NCBI GenBank assembly: GCA_938022205.1
Contig: CALIEB010000032.1
Location: forward strand, 1-43,592
Direction of reading: 5' to 3'
From: an uncultured Anaerolineae bacterium
GTDB taxonomy: Bacteria; Chloroflexota; Anaerolineae; Aggregatilineales; Phototrophicaceae
Length of the DNA stretch: 43,592 nucleotides
Shown: piece after piece, positions 35,497 through 43,592 of the stretch
Layout: the number at the start of each line of letters is the position of its first letter
Position numbering within the stretch: position 1 is the stretch's first letter
Notes under the pieces: generated by a model
What the model was told of the DNA's origin: nothing
Databases searched by the model: none
The model's input: only the letters and a program-made list of their open reading frames with translations
Made by a program: the position numbers and the translations under genes

Positions 35497-36198
35497 TTAC
35501 TTGCCGTGCGAGCGTAGTGTGCGCTTAAAGATGTCGTCTTGCTCGTTGGCGAAACGGCTGCGCTTGTCGTTGCTACGCTTGCCCACACGGTCTTCCGATT
35601 GCATCTCTGCGCGGCGCAGCGCAAGCTGCATGGCGGTCGGCAGCTCGTCGTCGTTCTCCTGTGCCGCCAAATCAAGCGTGACATCTTCTTTCATGCTCAA
35701 GTCAATTTGGCGTTTCTTGCGGTTAAATTTAATCACGCGCACGCGAACCACATCACCGACCCGCACCACATCATCAGGCGACTGCACATAGCCATCCGCC
35801 ATTTCCGAGATATGCACCATGCCCGGACGTTCTGCGCCAATGTCGACAAATGCGCCAAAACGCTCGATGCGCACAACTGTACCTTGATATGTTGCGCCTA
35901 CATGAATGTCTTGCCATGGCAGCGACGGTGGCTTCACCATTGTTAGCGCAACACGCGCCTTTTCACGGTCGACCTTTAACACATATGTTTCAATCGCCTG
36001 CCCTTGCGTCATGACCTCTTCAATGTTGCGAAAGTCGGTCTTGCCGAGCTGCGAAATGTGCAGCAAAGCATCCTGCCCTACGCCAATGTCCACCAATGCC
36101 CCAGAGAGAATGAGGCGCGTTACCGTTCCCGTTACTGCCGTACCGGGACGCAAATCCGCAAAACTCTTGACAGCCTCAGCGTGTGTCTCGTTTGTCAT
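35497..36198 (-). CDS. protein with two S1 RNA-binding domains
   Basis: 233 residues: S1 domain about 17-88 (GTAVTGTVTRLILSGALVDI ... LLHISQLG) and a second about 101-172 (GATYQGTVVRIERFGAFVDI ... MVHISEMADG), then a charged C-terminal tail rich in Arg and Asp. Such proteins are related to ribosomal protein S1 or to RNA-binding factors, but it is much shorter than S1 and has only two copies. AAAGGAAAAAAG before the ATG is a good ribosome site. It is preceded by a lipoprotein gene on the same strand 58 bp away. Confidence 0.9.
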   Translation of the reverse strand: MTNETHAEAVKSFADLRPGTAVTGTVTRLILSGALVDIGVGQDALLHISQLGKTDFRNIEEVMTQGQAIETYVLKVDREKARVALTMVKPPSLPWQDIHVGATYQGTVVRIERFGAFVDIGAERPGMVHISEMADGYVQSPDDVVRVGDVVRVRVIKFNRKKRQIDLSMKEDVTLDLAAQENDDELPTAMQLALRRAEMQSEDRVGKRSNDKRSRFANEQDDIFKRTLRSHGK

Positions 36199-36256
36199 GT
36201 GCTTTTTTCCTTTCTTTCACGTGTGTTTTGCTGACGCGGTTTTTCGCGTTTTTGGT

Positions 36257-36949
36257 TCAGTTTGTTTCCGCAGTCGCTTCTGGGGTGGCTTCTGCTGGGA
36301 GAGGTGTTACGTCAAACGCCCCATCTGCAAGCCGCGCCAACCGCCCGTAGCCACGCCAACGATAAAGGCTGCTACTCGTCAGCACGCCGCGCATGTCTTC
36401 CGCCGTCAGATAAATCGCGCCAATAATCTCGCTACTCGCGCTGATTTCTCCTTCGCTCAGACCCGCCGAAAACACGTACACGATAAGCGGCACGTCCGCA
36501 AAGACCACAGACACGAGAGCTTGGTCATCGGTCACACCTTCCGCTACAAAATACTGCGGTTCTCCGTAACGCGCCACCACTTCACCAAATGTCATTTGCG
36601 GTGCTAACAACGTCAGAATAGAGCTAACTTTTTGACCGTCAACGCTGTAAACGCGACAGCAGCGCAAGCCATCTTTTGCGCTAAAGTCGACAAGGCGCGC
36701 CTCTGTGTTATCGGGCGTGATGCGCTCCAAGTTCATAAAATCGGTGCTGTCTTCGACAATGGTCAGCGCGTCGCGCCACGTCGTTTCGCCGGGCGTAATG
36801 CCGCGCCAGCACGGTGCTTCACAGGGGTCGCCTGTTACCAAACTACGGTCTTTCAGAAACTTGTCATCGCGCAGCACAGGAGCGTTCGCGCATGCTGAAA
36901 GCCCAAGCGCGAGCAAAATCCCCAGCAAAATCACCTTGCGTAAACCCAT
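36257..36949 (-). CDS. lipoprotein of unknown function
   Basis: 230 residues. A signal peptide with the lipobox LSAC sets the mature N-terminus at Cys20. Four further Cys residues occur in CEAPC and RCCRVY, which could form disulfides. The C-terminal tail is Thr/Glu/Ala/Pro-rich. No family is recognised. GGAGAGA precedes the ATG. It may be transcribed with the S1 gene, as no terminator separates them. Confidence 0.8.
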   Translation of the reverse strand: MGLRKVILLGILLALGLSACANAPVLRDDKFLKDRSLVTGDPCEAPCWRGITPGETTWRDALTIVEDSTDFMNLERITPDNTEARLVDFSAKDGLRCCRVYSVDGQKVSSILTLLAPQMTFGEVVARYGEPQYFVAEGVTDDQALVSVVFADVPLIVYVFSAGLSEGEISASSEIIGAIYLTAEDMRGVLTSSSLYRWRGYGRLARLADGAFDVTPLPAEATPEATAETN

Positions 36950-37038
36950 CGTGTTTCTCTCTCCAAAAGCAGTGTCACAAGAGCCATAGTATAAACTACT
37001 GCTCTTGCTTATACCATACAGAGTTGGCTGCTAGCTAC

Positions 37039-39195
37039 CTAATTGCCCTGCACAGTTAGCGTATACCCACCAATCGTGCCGCCGTAAATCGTGGCAAAGC
37101 GCGTAGCAACAATCAGGTAAACGCCCGTCTCTTGCAGCGTATAGTTGGCAATAAGCGCGTCACTACGATTGCCGGTAATCGTTGCCGCGTTGGCATCGTC
37201 GTTCTCAGCCACTTGCACGCCGGACGGGCTGATTAAAAACAGCTTAGTGTCCAACGTCGTGCTGTTCGCCGCCATGCTAATCGTGACTGTCTGCCCGGCA
37301 CTGCCTTGCAGGGCGTACACGTCAAAAACATTGCTGTCGCTAATCGTTCCAGCCACAGGCACGTTCAGGTTGATAGGCTGCGGTGTTTTGTCCGCATACG
37401 GCACAGTGCTGCTGTCGTTGCTAGCATACCCGCCCAAACGCGCCACCGCTGTACGGTCAGGGTTTACCGTAAAGCTCAGGATATAGCGTTGGTCAGGTGT
37501 AGGACGCTGCCGTTCAACCGCCACAAGCTGCCCATCGACAATCACCACCAGCGTGAACTCCACCGGCGTTGTGTCCCCACATGGGTTCTGATACCACACC
37601 TCGACCTCATAGTTGCCGGGACGCAAAAGCCCGCTGCCCCAGTTGATATGCGAGTACGGTGTGCCTGTCATACGACGACAGTTTATGTTACCATTCACGA
37701 GCAAGCGTCCGCCGCTGTCAACCGCAGGGCGATCGTCGTAAACAGAGTCTCCCACAGGGTCGCGCACCAAAAGCTGCAAATCGGCGTTGGTTGACCAGGT
37801 CACGACAACTTGCAAGTCGCCAGCCGCAAGATTCAGGTTGGCAATCTCTTGCGGAATTGTCGCCGCTGCGCGCGCTAGCGTCAACTCAAACGTTCCTTCT
37901 GTTCCGCCAAAGTTCTTGCCGTAGCGCGTCGCCACCGCATAGTAAACACCTGCATTAGCAAGGCGCAAGTCGCGTACCTGTGAGTCGCGGCTATTGTTGG
38001 CATCGTCGTTAACAGCGACAAGATTGCCGTTGCTGTCGACAATTTGCAGAAGCGTATCTAAACTGCCACCGCGAGTGCCTTCCGTCACACGGTTCAGTGA
38101 GACGGTCACTAGCTCATTGGCTTCGACGCTGAACGCATAGACGTGATAAAACGTGTCGCCGTAGATAGCATTTCTCACAGGGCTGTTAAACGTCAAAGGT
38201 TGCGCACTTGCACGCAGGACATCAATAGGCGCGGGAATTTGATTCAGCGATGTTGGCGGATAAATGCCACCTGCTGCTAAGGTCGCGCTTGTGTCCGCAT
38301 TGACACGGAAACTCGCCAGATACACGCTGTCGCTGTTCGGTTGCGGAGGCAGCAGCGTGCCTTGAATAGGTGCAAGGACTTGACCGTTTACAGTCACCGT
38401 CACCGTAAAGCTCACAGGCGCAGCGGCGTTATCACAAGGTTGGCGGTAGAAAACCAAAATCTCATAATTGCCAGTGAGCAAGAAACCGGGCTGCCACGTC
38501 GCTGTTTCCACAGGGTTGGGTGTAATAATCTGGCAGAAGCCGTTCACGTCAAAGCCAAACGTGCCGCCGTTGGGAATAGTACGGTTGTCCCAATACAACG
38601 AGTTCCCCAGCGGGTCGCGCACTTCAAGGTTCATATCCGCCGAAGAGTCCCAAGCAAGGCGCACCTCAATGCCGTTGGCTAGCAGCACTTGCTGCGGCTC
38701 GGCATAGGCAATTTCAGCCGCTGCCGCGCCCATTGGCGTGGGCTGCACGCCAAACGACGTGCCACCGCTATCAGCAGGGACAGCTGTTGGTTCCGCAGTC
38801 GGCGCGTCACCAAGCAAAAGCAGCTCAAACGCACGCTCACCCTCAAGTGCGCTGGTCGTAAACACCGTCGCGTAGTAGTTGCCGGTGCTAGGCAGCACAA
38901 TAGCTTCAAGTCGTGCAGCCGCGCCAGCCTGTGCCACCGTTTGCCCGATAATCGTCCCTTGCGCGTCACTCACAAACAATCCAACCGCCACATCTGCCAC
39001 AGGAGAAACTTGCAGCACAACACGTTCGCCCGCCACACCAACGAAGAAGTAGGTGCGCACGCGCGCCGCGTCATCCCATGCGCCAAGCACGGGCGTGCCA
39101 CGTGTTAAAAGCTGTGGAGGCTCTTGCGCCTGAACACCCCAAAATGCCATCAAGACCATCGCGCTCGACAATAAAACCCAACGAAAAGCCTTCAT
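37039..39195 (-). CDS. secreted repeat protein of PPC and a second beta-rich module
   Basis: 718 residues with a signal peptide (cleavage probably at QAQ, about residue 23). Two kinds of domain alternate: PPC-like (bacterial pre-peptidase C-terminal) units at about 30-130, 345-450 and 610-718, each with a D-x-D/E-x-N-D-D-like strand and YYAV/YLIVAT-type ending; and two copies of a module at about 165-320 and 455-600. In the module, VxLAWxxxADMxLxVRDPxG is followed by xxCxxxxxxTPxxxxxWxxGxLxxGNYEVxVxYxxPCxxxxPVxFTxxVxVxGQ, with conserved Cys pairs. It has no protease domain. AGGAGG precedes the ATG. It probably binds or displays something at the surface. Confidence 0.84.
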   Translation of the reverse strand: MKAFRWVLLSSAMVLMAFWGVQAQEPPQLLTRGTPVLGAWDDAARVRTYFFVGVAGERVVLQVSPVADVAVGLFVSDAQGTIIGQTVAQAGAAARLEAIVLPSTGNYYATVFTTSALEGERAFELLLLGDAPTAEPTAVPADSGGTSFGVQPTPMGAAAAEIAYAEPQQVLLANGIEVRLAWDSSADMNLEVRDPLGNSLYWDNRTIPNGGTFGFDVNGFCQIITPNPVETATWQPGFLLTGNYEILVFYRQPCDNAAAPVSFTVTVTVNGQVLAPIQGTLLPPQPNSDSVYLASFRVNADTSATLAAGGIYPPTSLNQIPAPIDVLRASAQPLTFNSPVRNAIYGDTFYHVYAFSVEANELVTVSLNRVTEGTRGGSLDTLLQIVDSNGNLVAVNDDANNSRDSQVRDLRLANAGVYYAVATRYGKNFGGTEGTFELTLARAAATIPQEIANLNLAAGDLQVVVTWSTNADLQLLVRDPVGDSVYDDRPAVDSGGRLLVNGNINCRRMTGTPYSHINWGSGLLRPGNYEVEVWYQNPCGDTTPVEFTLVVIVDGQLVAVERQRPTPDQRYILSFTVNPDRTAVARLGGYASNDSSTVPYADKTPQPINLNVPVAGTISDSNVFDVYALQGSAGQTVTISMAANSTTLDTKLFLISPSGVQVAENDDANAATITGNRSDALIANYTLQETGVYLIVATRFATIYGGTIGGYTLTVQGN

Positions 39196-39274
39196 ACGTT
39201 TTCCCTCCTGACGTATGTCACGTGTTTCAGTTTAGAGGATTTCACTGGCAAATACCACACAAACAATCTGACGA

Positions 39275-40546
39275 TTATTCGCCGTTCTCGGGGGATTCAG
39301 GCGTAGGCAATGCCGCTACAGGCACTTTCAACTCAACAAACGCTGTCGTGCCTTCGACAACCTGTACTTGTCGCACCACACGCTGCCCGTTGATTGTGGT
39401 AATCACGTCATAGCGTCCAACAGGAATGTCCGGCGCGGCAAAGTTTTCGCGCCAAATAGGGTCTGAGTTCACATCAAAGCCCGAGTTCAAAAACACGTAG
39501 GACGTGGTGGTCGTGGTGATAAGACCCGTTGCCCAGTTACGAATAGTAATGTCAGCATCGATGATAAAACGGTCGTTCTCGTCAACCACCCGCCCGGCAA
39601 TCACGCCATGACCAACAAACGGCACCATCCACAAAATAGGGTTGTAGGTTGAGCCATAGCGATTTTGCCCCACACGCACTTCAAAATGGACGTGTGGACC
39701 CGAAACACGCCCAGAAATCCCCACTTGTCCAATGGGTTCGCCCGCCGCAACAACTTGTCCCACCTGCACAAACGACGCGGAAAGATGCGCATATAGCGTC
39801 CAAATTGGCAGCCCTTGATAGCCGAAATCATGCTCAATCACAATGACATTGCCGTAAGATGGCGAGTTCTGGAAAATATCAACGTTCTCTTGCCGTCCAT
39901 CCGCTGACCAAATCACCGTGCCGCTGCCCGCCGCACGCACAATCTCCCCTATCGGATTGGGCATATCCACCCCATGATGCACACGCAGCGGATTTCCCTT
40001 GTCGCTGCCATCTGAGCCATACGGGTAGCTCTCCAAAATCCAGTTGCGCCCATTGCTGTCAATCGGTCGCCTTAGCCAATAGTGGTCACGTCCAAGCGGG
40101 TCACGCGAGAGCGGCGGAATCAGCGGCGGCGGTCGCCAATCCAACGGCGAGCGCGCCACAGCCTCCACGACAACCATCGTCGCTTGCGCGGTCGGCGGTG
40201 GCGAAGTCGGTGCTTGGGGCTGCGCAACGTCTTCGACACTGCTAGCAACATCGCCTGCCGCAATAGGCGACGCTGCTGGCACCACCACAGCAATCTGCGG
40301 CACGGTAGGCGCGAGGGTAGGCAGCGCAACCGTCGGCAAGGCAGTGCTGCTTAAGCCATCACGCAGCAGCACCGTTATTGGGTTGAGCGTCTCGGTAGGT
40401 GGCACTTGGGTCGGCACACCCAAAGCAGGAGGTGGCGCGGCTTGCTGCGCGTTGTAAAAGACCGCCGCACCAAAGACCGCCAGCATAATCCCTAGCGGCA
40501 GTAATGGTGACATGCCGCTACGCGCAGATGGGGAAGCACGCCGCAT
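39275..40546 (-). CDS. membrane-anchored M23 family peptidase
   Basis: 423 residues. A membrane anchor at about 14-32, then a Pro/Ala/Thr linker to about 165, then an M23 zinc peptidase with HHGVDMPNP (H-x-x-x-D) and GPHVHFEVR (H-x-H), and YGSTYNP after it. M23 enzymes cut peptidoglycan crosslinks or act as divisome regulators. After the peptidase a beta-rich domain (about 305-410, with GHGVIAGRVVDENDRFIIDADITI and QVVEGTTAFVELKV in parts) resembles carboxypeptidase-regulatory folds. It starts two bases after the propeller gene, so the two are co-translated. Confidence 0.88.
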   Translation of the reverse strand: MRRASPSARSGMSPLLPLGIMLAVFGAAVFYNAQQAAPPPALGVPTQVPPTETLNPITVLLRDGLSSTALPTVALPTLAPTVPQIAVVVPAASPIAAGDVASSVEDVAQPQAPTSPPPTAQATMVVVEAVARSPLDWRPPPLIPPLSRDPLGRDHYWLRRPIDSNGRNWILESYPYGSDGSDKGNPLRVHHGVDMPNPIGEIVRAAGSGTVIWSADGRQENVDIFQNSPSYGNVIVIEHDFGYQGLPIWTLYAHLSASFVQVGQVVAAGEPIGQVGISGRVSGPHVHFEVRVGQNRYGSTYNPILWMVPFVGHGVIAGRVVDENDRFIIDADITIRNWATGLITTTTTSYVFLNSGFDVNSDPIWRENFAAPDIPVGRYDVITTINGQRVVRQVQVVEGTTAFVELKVPVAALPTPESPENGE

Positions 40547-40548
40547 TG

Positions 40549-42798
40549 CTAGGACCCTCGTGCCGACGGCGTAGGCGCAAAGTTTATTATCTCACCCGAA
40601 GTGTAAATCTCTAGCATCGCGTCATACCAAGACAGCCCTTCAGATTTCACAAAAAGCCAGAAATTGCGCGACGCGACATTGCCGCGCCAATCGCTGCCAG
40701 AGGGATAGCGCAGCCAGCCATAATCTTCAGCGATGCGCGTCAAATCAACGTAATACCCGGCGGGAATTTGCGCACGCAGTCGCCCGCCTTGATTATAGGC
40801 TTCAACGTCGCCCTGGGTCGCGCTTAAGAAGTCCCAAGGCAGCCTACGTAACGGTTCACCAAGCTGACCAGACTGCGCATTTTCGTCCACACGCAAGTAA
40901 ACGCGCCAGAACGTGTCAATGCCTATGTCCTCTCGAACTAACTCAATGCGCGGGGGAAAGCCCAAGAGGCTGCTGCGTTGAATAGCGAACGCGCGCCCCG
41001 TCATGTGCCAGCTGCGCCGTTCTTCGCCGGGCGAAGGTCGGCGTTCTAAGTCCCACCATGCATCGTCAAGCTGCGCCAGATAATCCACGCCCGACACGCG
41101 AAACACATGCGCTCGCAGCGCGTTAAACGAATCATTGACGCGGTCACTGAGCGACGCACGCGGAGCCTGCACGTCCAAAATAGACCCAAGTCGATACGGC
41201 GCACCCGTTTCGTAGCGCGTTACTTGCTCCTCAAACAAAGGCTCTACGCCAAGCGGTAGCCCGCCGCTGTTCAACAGCTGCGGTGGAATGGTGCGCTCCG
41301 ACCAGCGCGGTTGCGTCGCGCCATAAGCTGCCGACAAAATTTGCGTCGGCGCGCTCTCTTCGCGTCCATACGGCACAGCGTAAAGATACGTTTGCGATTT
41401 GTCCAGCGCGTCAACCGCAAACAGCAAGCTCACGCCGTCCGGTGACCATGAAGGCGTACGCCCGAAACTCACAGCCACTGAAGGCGTGCCGCTTTCGACC
41501 GCCTGCACGAAGACTTTTTCGCTGCCCTGCTCCAACGCGCTAAACGCCAGCCAACGTCCATCGGGCGACCACGCTGGCGATTCCTCGTTGCGGGTGGGCG
41601 TGTTGGTCACGTTGCGCGTTTCCAGCGTGTCGAGGTCAAACACGTAAACATCTTGGTTGCCATCGCGCCACGACACAAAGGCAATTTTGCGCCCATCCGG
41701 CGACCACGCCGGCGCAAAATCCGCCGCTGGATGGTCGGTGATACGAATAGGCGCGGCAGAGCCGTCAATCGGCACCGCATAAATATCTAAGTTCTGCCCC
41801 TGATAGCTCTCATAAGCCAACCAAAGCCCATCAGGTGACCATGTGGGACCGCCCTGAAACGACAGGTCATAGGTAATGCGCGTCGTGTTCTGCGCGAGCA
41901 GCTCGTACACGTAAATTTCCCAATTGCCGTCGCGCCGCGAAGCGTACGCTAAGCGCGTGCCGTCCCAACTCCACGCGGGGTCACGCTCATCGCTCGCGTC
42001 GTTCGTCAAGCGAATTGGCACGCGGCTCGCAACGCTCATCAGCCATAAATCCGTTTGTCCGCGCTCACGCACGGTATAGGCAATTGTCCCGCCCGCACGC
42101 AGCGCGACCGGCACTTGCGTCGCAACTGGCACCGGAGTCGCCACCAAGACTAGCCCACCTGCATCAACCGTCGGCGCGGGTGCGTTGGTGTCGTTTGCTG
42201 CCAACAGCGCGCCACCTTCTGGGACTAACGGGCGTTCTAAGCTACGCGAGGGGTCGGTTGCCCACAGCAGCACCCCCACAACAGTCACACCTAGCCCAAG
42301 TACCAATAGGCTCAAGCGACGATTTTGCACCTTAAGCGGGTCTTCAACCAATTTCACGTCAACAGGTTGTGCCACCTTTGGGCGCGCCATGCTTGGCACC
42401 GCAGCTTTTAGAAAGCTACGAGTAGTAGTCTGAGCAGCTGTTCGCGTAAGTTGTGCGCCACGCTGGCTCACACTGCGCCCAACCGCAAGCGCACCGCGCG
42501 TACCCTGTATCAACAAGCGCAGCACAGCCCGCGCCCCACCAAACACGCGCAGCACGCCCAAACTTAGCAAGCGCAGTACGCCGCGCAGCAGCGACCAAAC
42601 GCCGCTGATGAGCAACACAACCGCCGTGAGCGCGACACCCAAGAGCTGGCGGATGACGCGCAAAATGCCTTGCAACCCGCCACGGCTAAGCCTAACAGCC
42701 GTTTGTACAGCGTCGCTTAGCGCGTCTGCCAAGCTGCTTAACAGCTTGAAAAGCAACACGCCAAAACGGTCGGTTACGCGGTAAAGTCTCAGCAGCAT
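40549..42798 (-). CDS. membrane-anchored TolB-like beta-propeller protein
   Basis: 749 residues. The first 150 residues are a run of Leu/Arg-rich amphipathic helices with one or more membrane-active segments; a clear span lies near 163-183 (RLSLLVLGLGVTVVGVLLWA). About residues 245-510 hold five or six PD40/TolB blades, each with WSPDG or WSWDG followed by a 20-residue strand ending in IYVYEL-type sequence. The C-terminal 240 residues are unrecognised. No periplasmic export signal other than the anchor. A consensus promoter precedes it, and the M23 gene follows with a two-base gap. Confidence 0.85.
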   Translation of the reverse strand: MLLRLYRVTDRFGVLLFKLLSSLADALSDAVQTAVRLSRGGLQGILRVIRQLLGVALTAVVLLISGVWSLLRGVLRLLSLGVLRVFGGARAVLRLLIQGTRGALAVGRSVSQRGAQLTRTAAQTTTRSFLKAAVPSMARPKVAQPVDVKLVEDPLKVQNRRLSLLVLGLGVTVVGVLLWATDPSRSLERPLVPEGGALLAANDTNAPAPTVDAGGLVLVATPVPVATQVPVALRAGGTIAYTVRERGQTDLWLMSVASRVPIRLTNDASDERDPAWSWDGTRLAYASRRDGNWEIYVYELLAQNTTRITYDLSFQGGPTWSPDGLWLAYESYQGQNLDIYAVPIDGSAAPIRITDHPAADFAPAWSPDGRKIAFVSWRDGNQDVYVFDLDTLETRNVTNTPTRNEESPAWSPDGRWLAFSALEQGSEKVFVQAVESGTPSVAVSFGRTPSWSPDGVSLLFAVDALDKSQTYLYAVPYGREESAPTQILSAAYGATQPRWSERTIPPQLLNSGGLPLGVEPLFEEQVTRYETGAPYRLGSILDVQAPRASLSDRVNDSFNALRAHVFRVSGVDYLAQLDDAWWDLERRPSPGEERRSWHMTGRAFAIQRSSLLGFPPRIELVREDIGIDTFWRVYLRVDENAQSGQLGEPLRRLPWDFLSATQGDVEAYNQGGRLRAQIPAGYYVDLTRIAEDYGWLRYPSGSDWRGNVASRNFWLFVKSEGLSWYDAMLEIYTSGEIINFAPTPSARGS

Positions 42799-42840
42799 GG
42801 AAAAACAGCCTAAAATGAGTTAGCATTCGTATTCAGGCGA

Positions 42841-42869
42841 ATTGTACAGGCAAATCCTAGCGGTCGCAA
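42841..42869 (-). promoter_or_regulatory. promoter of the propeller-M23 operon
   Basis: Minus strand: -35 TTGCGA (42869-42864), 17-base spacer, -10 TACAAT (42846-42841). It lies in the 179-bp divergent gap with the LysM gene. Confidence 0.6.
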
Positions 42870-42909
42870 TGACACGCGCCGAATTCGTTACAAAATACCA
42901 ACGTCTCAA

Positions 42910-42938
42910 CAGACATTTTGCGCGATGCTGACTATAAT
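42910..42938 (+). promoter_or_regulatory. promoter of the LysM gene
   Basis: -35 CAGACA (42910-42915), 17-base spacer, consensus -10 TATAAT (42933-42938), about 40 bases before the ATG. Confidence 0.6.
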
Positions 42939-42977
42939 AAGCCAAAGCGTCAACCGAATGGATTGGGAGAATGCCTC

Positions 42978-43592
42978 ATGCGCTATCGTTTTATGAAGTT
43001 TTACGGGTTTGTGTTGCTCATGCTTTCGCTTGTGCTGCCCACATTGGCTCAGGACAGCACCACGCACGTGGTGCAAAGCGGCGAGAATTTGTTTCGCATT
43101 GCGCTGCGCTACGGCATAGACATGAACACGCTAGCTCGCGCAAACAGCATTAGCGACCCTAAGCGCATTTTCGCTGGGCAAACTCTGGTCATTCCGGGCA
43201 TCACCCCTGTGACCCATCCCGAAGAAGCCAGCAATCCCCTCGTCACGACAGCACCGATTGTCCACACAGTGCAGCGCGGCGAGACGTTAGCCATCATCGC
43301 GCGTCGCTACGGTGTCACGGTGGCACAAATTTTGAGCGGCAACGACATTCGCAATCCTGACCGAATTTTCGCCGGTCAGCAGCTTAACATTTGGGCTAGT
43401 GAACTTGCCGTGCCTATCACCGACGTACCGCCCCCAGCCAGCGCGTCAGAACCCGTCCCAGAAGCTCCCGCACCCACAGGTAGCGAAGTTATTCACGTGG
43501 TCGCACGTGGTGAATACCTTTCGCGCATCGCCCAACGCTATGGCGTGAGCTGGACAACCCTCGCGGAGGTCAATGGTATCACCGACCCAAAC
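42978..43592 (+). CDS. secreted LysM-repeat protein, N-terminal part (runs off the window)
   Basis: 205 residues to the last base, still open. The ATG at 42978 has GGGAGA eight bases upstream. A signal peptide (cleavage near 24, in PTLAQD) is followed by three LysM domains at about 29-73, 95-138 and 172 onward, each with the pattern HxVxxGExLxxIAxRYGV and ending in a G(Q)xLxI strand. They are separated by Pro/Ala/Thr linkers. LysM binds peptidoglycan or chitin; any catalytic domain would lie beyond the window. The divergent neighbour carries an M23 peptidase in its operon, consistent with a cell-wall module. Confidence 0.93.
   Translation, partial: MRYRFMKFYGFVLLMLSLVLPTLAQDSTTHVVQSGENLFRIALRYGIDMNTLARANSISDPKRIFAGQTLVIPGITPVTHPEEASNPLVTTAPIVHTVQRGETLAIIARRYGVTVAQILSGNDIRNPDRIFAGQQLNIWASELAVPITDVPPPASASEPVPEAPAPTGSEVIHVVARGEYLSRIAQRYGVSWTTLAEVNGITDPN

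Noticed and set aside
36970..37010. Hairpin CAAGAG...CTCTTG between the lipoprotein and the PPC protein
   Set aside because: Short stem with no T tract on the minus strand; it is too weak to call a terminator.
1..43592. tRNA, rRNA, CRISPR, insertion sequence or attachment site
   Set aside because: No cloverleaf-like or repeat-spacer pattern and no transposase or integrase motifs were found in the gaps or frames; the gaps are too short for most of these.

Overview
The window most resembles a chromosomal segment of a Chloroflexota (Chloroflexi) bacterium. Pointers are the lipoproteins with long Thr/Pro linkers, secreted proteins built from PPC and TolB-like modules, the carotenoid gene set (two-domain lycopene cyclase, CruF, CrtD-type desaturase), and frequent TTG starts with strong Shine-Dalgarno sites. 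This assignment rests on gene content only. No rRNA, tRNA, CRISPR array, transposase or phage gene was seen, and coding density is very high: no gap exceeds about 180 bp.

Layout. 2-277: end of an alpha/beta hydrolase. 339-10832: a divergent carotenoid locus. The minus arm is SDR, crtI, crtB, lycopene cyclase, small membrane protein. The plus arm is serine hydrolase, tocopherol-cyclase-like protein, cruF, plsY, glycosyltransferase, crtD-like, mostly joined by ATGA overlaps. Together they predict phytoene -> lycopene -> a cyclised carotene, then hydration, desaturation, glycosylation and possibly acylation of the remaining psi end. 10829-13751: a minus-strand cluster of a LOV (blue-light) histidine kinase, two single-domain response regulators and a MaoC-type hydratase, converging on the carotenoid operon.

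13805-26609: housekeeping and accessory genes: yraN, miaA, a membrane-anchored unknown, an FHA-winged-helix regulator, a Suv3-like helicase with a C-terminal zinc ribbon, an MTA/SAH-deaminase-like amidohydrolase fused to a CYTH-like domain, a multi-spanning protein with a degenerate endonuclease/exonuclease/phosphatase domain, rnc and ftsY from overlapping divergent promoters, a SpoU methyltransferase and a frameshift-free prfB. 26615-35475: rpoC with its own promoter and a structured leader but no adjacent rpoB, a glycoside-hydrolase-like lipoprotein, and gyrA. 35497-43592: an S1-domain protein and a run of envelope proteins (lipoprotein, PPC repeat protein, M23 peptidase, membrane-anchored beta-propeller, LysM protein cut by the window edge).

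The most unusual items are the light-sensor kinase next to a carotenoid locus that contains a tocopherol-cyclase-like gene and plsY, the amidohydrolase-CYTH fusion, the Suv3-like helicase, the structured rpoC leader, and several enzymes with altered catalytic positions (SDR, RNase III, endonuclease/exonuclease/phosphatase domain, LOV Gln).
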